From Profundicola sp964553105 (lineage in GTDB: Bacteria > Bacteroidota > Bacteroidia > Flavobacteriales > Weeksellaceae): a stretch of DNA of 7,973 nucleotides. The notes under the pieces are model-generated. The model ran no database searches, was not told where the DNA came from, and was given only the letters and a program-made list of their open reading frames with translations. The DNA is taken from assembly GCA_964553105.1 (NCBI GenBank), contig CAZKJO010000065.1:1-7973 (forward strand), in the 5' to 3' direction. The position numbers and the translations under genes are program-made. This document shows, in pieces, positions 6,728-7,973 of this stretch. The stretch's first letter is position 1. Every line of letters begins with the position of its first letter.

Positions 6728-6839
6728 GTTAGCGGGCAGTTGGAAATAGGTAATTAGTGTAGGGTGGAGGGTGTAGAGATTAGGGTTTAGCGTTCTCGGT
6801 TTACAGTTTACAGTTCATTTTTAGGAGTTCAAGGTGCTG
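6728..6839. repeat. Degenerate 7-bp (heptad) tandem repeat
   Basis: Cut every 7 bases from 6728, the sequence gives units such as AGTGTAG, GGTGTAG, AGATTAG, GGTTTAG, GGTTTAC and AGTTTAC. In the 13 units to 6818, the first base is a purine in 12, the second is G in 12 and the third is T in 10. Two of three further units (to 6839) keep the pattern. Two adjacent GTTTACA copies (6799-6812) are identical. It is much richer in G than the surrounding DNA and has no coding potential that I can see. An unrelated period-7 run (AATTCAA, AATTTAA, AATTCAA) follows at 6853-6873. Confidence 0.65.
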
Positions 6840-6867
6840 CAACGTGTAGAATAATTCAAAATTTAAA

Positions 6868-7054
6868 ATTCAATATTTCCTCTCTTGTCCTAAGGGGTTA
6901 GTTAAAATTTCTGAAAACTTTAACCTTCTTGTCAGTTTGTGTGTTTTTGTGAAACAAAAATGTATCGAAACCTAGGACAAGCCTCCAGTCAGGCTGAGTG
7001 ATTTTGCAAAGCAAAATTGTATCGAAGCCTAGGGCAAGAGAGGAAATGATGAAT
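6868..7054. repeat. Inverted-repeat-bounded intergenic element (MITE-like or structured RNA)
   Basis: The left arm (6868-6892) and right arm (7030-7054) are inverted repeats matching at 22 of 25 positions. The inner 18 (ATTTCCTCTCTTGTCCTA against its complement) differ at one position, which is still a G-T pair. Inside lie a separate hairpin (6901-6924: GTTAAA/TTTAAC continuing through TTT/AAA across one mismatch) and two tandem 57-bp-period units. The end of each tandem unit (CCTAGGACAAG / CCTAGGGCAAG) is itself repeated inverted in the left arm. An open frame on the minus strand here is judged not to be a gene. No target-site duplication or transposase was identified. Confidence 0.6.
6925..7038. 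repeat. Two tandem 57-bp-period repeats with compensated hairpins
   Basis: Unit A (core 6930-6981) and unit B (core 6987-7038) align without gaps over 52 bases at about 80% identity. Each contains a 7-bp stem with a 3-base loop. A is TTTTTGT/ACAAAAA (6944-6950, 6954-6960) and B is ATTTTGC/GCAAAAT (7001-7007, 7011-7017). The stems differ at two base pairs, and in both both sides have changed together (T-A to A-T, T-A to C-G). An outer 5-bp stem, AGGCT/AGCCT in B (6991-6995, 7026-7030), shows one more compensated pair and one broken pair in A. This indicates the fold, not the base sequence, has been conserved. Confidence 0.65.
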
Positions 7055-7145
7055 CGTGAGTTACTTTGAATACAGCGCAATTACTGTGGCTCAAATTTGA
7101 CTTATGGAAAGTAGCCATAAACCTCTATGAAGTTCGTTTTTAACT

Positions 7146-7163
7146 ATGTTAGCAGTAAGCTTT
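7146..7163. repeat. Left boundary inverted repeat of a gene cassette-like unit
   Basis: Positions 7146-7163 (ATGTTAGCAGTAAGCTTT) are an inverted copy of 7694-7711 at 17 of 18 positions, so the two enclose the small membrane-protein gene. The same motif (GTTAGCAGTAAGC, 7148-7160) also matches, in direct orientation, the right end of the downstream palindrome (GTTAGGTGCAAGC, 7921-7933) at 10 of 13 positions. This is the arrangement expected if the gene was inserted between two equivalent recombination or duplication points. Confidence 0.6.
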
Positions 7164-7181
7164 AGAAAAAAACAATATAGA

Positions 7182-7691
7182 ATGAAACTATCCGAAAAGT
7201 ATAAACACATTTTAAAAACATTGCTTGTTCTTTTATCATCTATTATTTATTTCTTTTTGGCTCATATTGGTTATGAAAATTCACATATAAATTTAGACAA
7301 AATTGACTCTGAAATCGGAACTGTTGATGAAGTTGGAATAACTCAAAGAATCGGAACTAAAGGAGAAAAATCAAAAGTTTTTTTTATACAATTGGATAAC
7401 GTTGAAAAAAAACTTGGAGTTTACAGAATGTCAAAAAATTACGCTGACTTAATTGAACATATTAAAGTAGAAGACGAAATTAAAGTTTATTATAAGTCAA
7501 AAAGTGACAAAAGAGAAAATGTAAATATTGATTTAGTTCAGATTGAAAAAAAAGGAAACATAATATTACCAAAAAGTGAATTGGAGAACAAACAAAGTTT
7601 TCTAATTTATATTGGATTATTTTTCGGTTTCGGAACAATAATTTTTTCGTATTTATATTATGTTAAAAAACCGAAATGGATTAAAAATTAA
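7182..7691 (+). CDS. Small two-segment membrane protein of unknown function
   Basis: The 169-aa product has a short basic N-terminus, a membrane segment at about 10-29 (LKTLLVLLSSIIYFFLAHIG), a charged middle domain (30-138) rich in Lys, Glu, Asp and beta-type stretches, and a second membrane segment at about 139-161 followed by KKPKWIKN. The middle (IGTVDEVGITQRIG ... KVFFIQLDN ... YYKSK) loosely recalls DUF3592-type extracytoplasmic domains, but I do not recognise the family. The frame is open to an ATG at 7146, yet that ATG lies inside the boundary repeat, so the first 12 codons would be repeat-derived; the ATG at 7182, preceded by an A-rich stretch, is preferred. A weak promoter (TTTG 7065-7068, CAAATTTG 7092-7099) and a hairpin (7102-7120) lie upstream. 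Base composition is unusual: lines 7381-7440 and 7441-7500 have only 14 and 15 G/C of 60, against 25 and 24 in the flanking repeat at 7801-7920, which suggests separate origin. Confidence 0.7.
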   Translation: MKLSEKYKHILKTLLVLLSSIIYFFLAHIGYENSHINLDKIDSEIGTVDEVGITQRIGTKGEKSKVFFIQLDNVEKKLGVYRMSKNYADLIEHIKVEDEIKVYYKSKSDKRENVNIDLVQIEKKGNIILPKSELENKQSFLIYIGLFFGFGTIIFSYLYYVKKPKWIKN

Positions 7692-7696
7692 TAAAA

Positions 7697-7933
7697 GCCT
7701 ACTGCTAACATCGCATTGGCAAAATGGCGGGGTAACGGGTAAGTTGAAAGTTTCTACATATCTTAGCCGCCGAATGTGTTCCACATTCAGCTTTTTTTTA
7801 ATAATTTAGCTTCTGTGGAATCCTAACGAAGTGGATCGACGAAGTCAAACACATCGGCTACGTTACTGCTAAATTGAACTTTCCGTCCAATTTATCCGTC
7901 ATTTTGCCAATGTGTTTCCCGTTAGGTGCAAGC
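7697..7933. repeat. Large imperfect palindrome after the cassette gene (attC-like architecture)
   Basis: The two halves of this ~237-nt region pair in order. CTAAC 7705-7709 pairs with GTTAG 7921-7925. Positions 7714-7730 pair with 7896-7912 (17 bp, one G-T). GAAAGTT 7746-7752 pairs with AACTTTC 7877-7883. TAGCCG 7764-7769 pairs with CGGCTA 7855-7860. ATGTGTT 7774-7780 pairs with AACACAT 7848-7854. It begins 6 nt after the stop codon. Outer CTAAC/GTTAG ends, a foldable interior with bulges, and position directly 3' of one gene are the hallmarks of integron attC sites (RYYYAAC ... GTTRRRY). GTTAGGT fits GTTRRRY; the left end TGCTAAC fits except its first base. The length is above the usual attC range and no integrase is visible, so a MITE-like or REP-like element is the alternative. 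Confidence 0.65.
7772..7799 (+). terminator. Hairpin plus T8 tract inside the palindrome
   Basis: GAATGTG (7772-7778) and CACATTC (7782-7788) form a 7-bp stem with a 3-base loop. After AGC comes a run of eight T (7792-7799). It would end transcription of the membrane-protein gene about 100 nt past its stop. Its left arm overlaps the ATGTGTT segment that pairs across the palindrome, so the terminator and the long fold compete. Confidence 0.6.
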
Positions 7934-7973
7934 AGGACAAAAAACCGTCAAAAATGGGACACATAAGAGAATA
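7934..7973. other. Right edge of the window, no feature recognised
   Basis: Forty bases follow the palindrome. They are A-rich and would be the leader of the next gene if the cassette-like arrangement continues. No start codon with a supported frame can be judged. Confidence 0.3.

Noticed and set aside
6762..6785. G-quadruplex in the heptad repeat
   Set aside because: Only three GGG runs are close together, so at best a weak two-layer structure is possible. The heptad period explains the G spacing better.
6868..7054. CRISPR array or tRNA-like gene
   Set aside because: There are only two diverged units with no spacers of even length, and no cloverleaf or T-loop motif.
6898..7080. 60-aa minus-strand open frame with a 19-residue repeat (LGFDT...TQ)
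   Set aside because: It lies wholly over the tandem repeat element. The frame persists because the repeat period, 57, is a multiple of three. Most differences between the two units change the amino acid, while stem pairing is kept, so selection looks to be on the fold and not on a protein.

Overview
The window looks like chromosomal DNA from a member of the Bacteroidota, most likely Flavobacteriia or Cytophagia. It is AT-rich. The best promoter matches the Bacteroidota form (TAnnTTTG at about -7) rather than the E. coli form. The protein families also fit: a META-domain protein, a secreted MORN/TPR protein, and a DEAD-box helicase with a DEVD motif II and a Lys/Arg-rich tail. No species can be named from the sequence alone.

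Layout. Positions 1-179 hold the 3' end of a META-domain gene (+), closed by a terminator. Positions 407-1561 hold a secreted protein with MORN-like and TPR repeats (+), which ends at a strong bidirectional terminator facing the next gene. Four minus-strand genes follow. Read in their own direction they are a DEAD-box RNA helicase (6535-5180), a cold-shock protein (4702-4511), an MgtC/DUF4010 membrane protein (4213-2951) and an M24 Xaa-Pro-type peptidase (2865-1648). The cold-shock gene appears to be its own transcription unit, with a promoter at 4907-4938, a leader of about 200 nt containing several possible alternative structures, and its own terminator. The peptidase has a candidate promoter in the 85-nt gap after the MgtC gene.

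From about 6536 to the right end the region is accessory in character. It holds a degenerate 7-bp tandem repeat (6728-6839). Next is an inverted-repeat-bounded element (6868-7054) containing two 57-bp-period repeats whose hairpins differ by compensatory base changes. Last is a very AT-rich gene for a small two-segment membrane protein of unknown function (7182-7691). That gene lies between 18-nt inverted repeats and is followed by a large imperfect palindrome (7697-7933). The palindrome's outer ends (CTAAC / GTTAG) and the matching GTTAG-type motif just upstream of the gene give an architecture like an integron gene cassette, but no integrase is present in the window and the palindrome is unusually long for an attC site. 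This right-hand block is the most interesting part of the window.

How the genes work together: the helicase and cold-shock protein are classic RNA-structure-handling partners and may act together in cold adaptation, but they seem to be transcribed separately. The other core genes show no obvious shared pathway.
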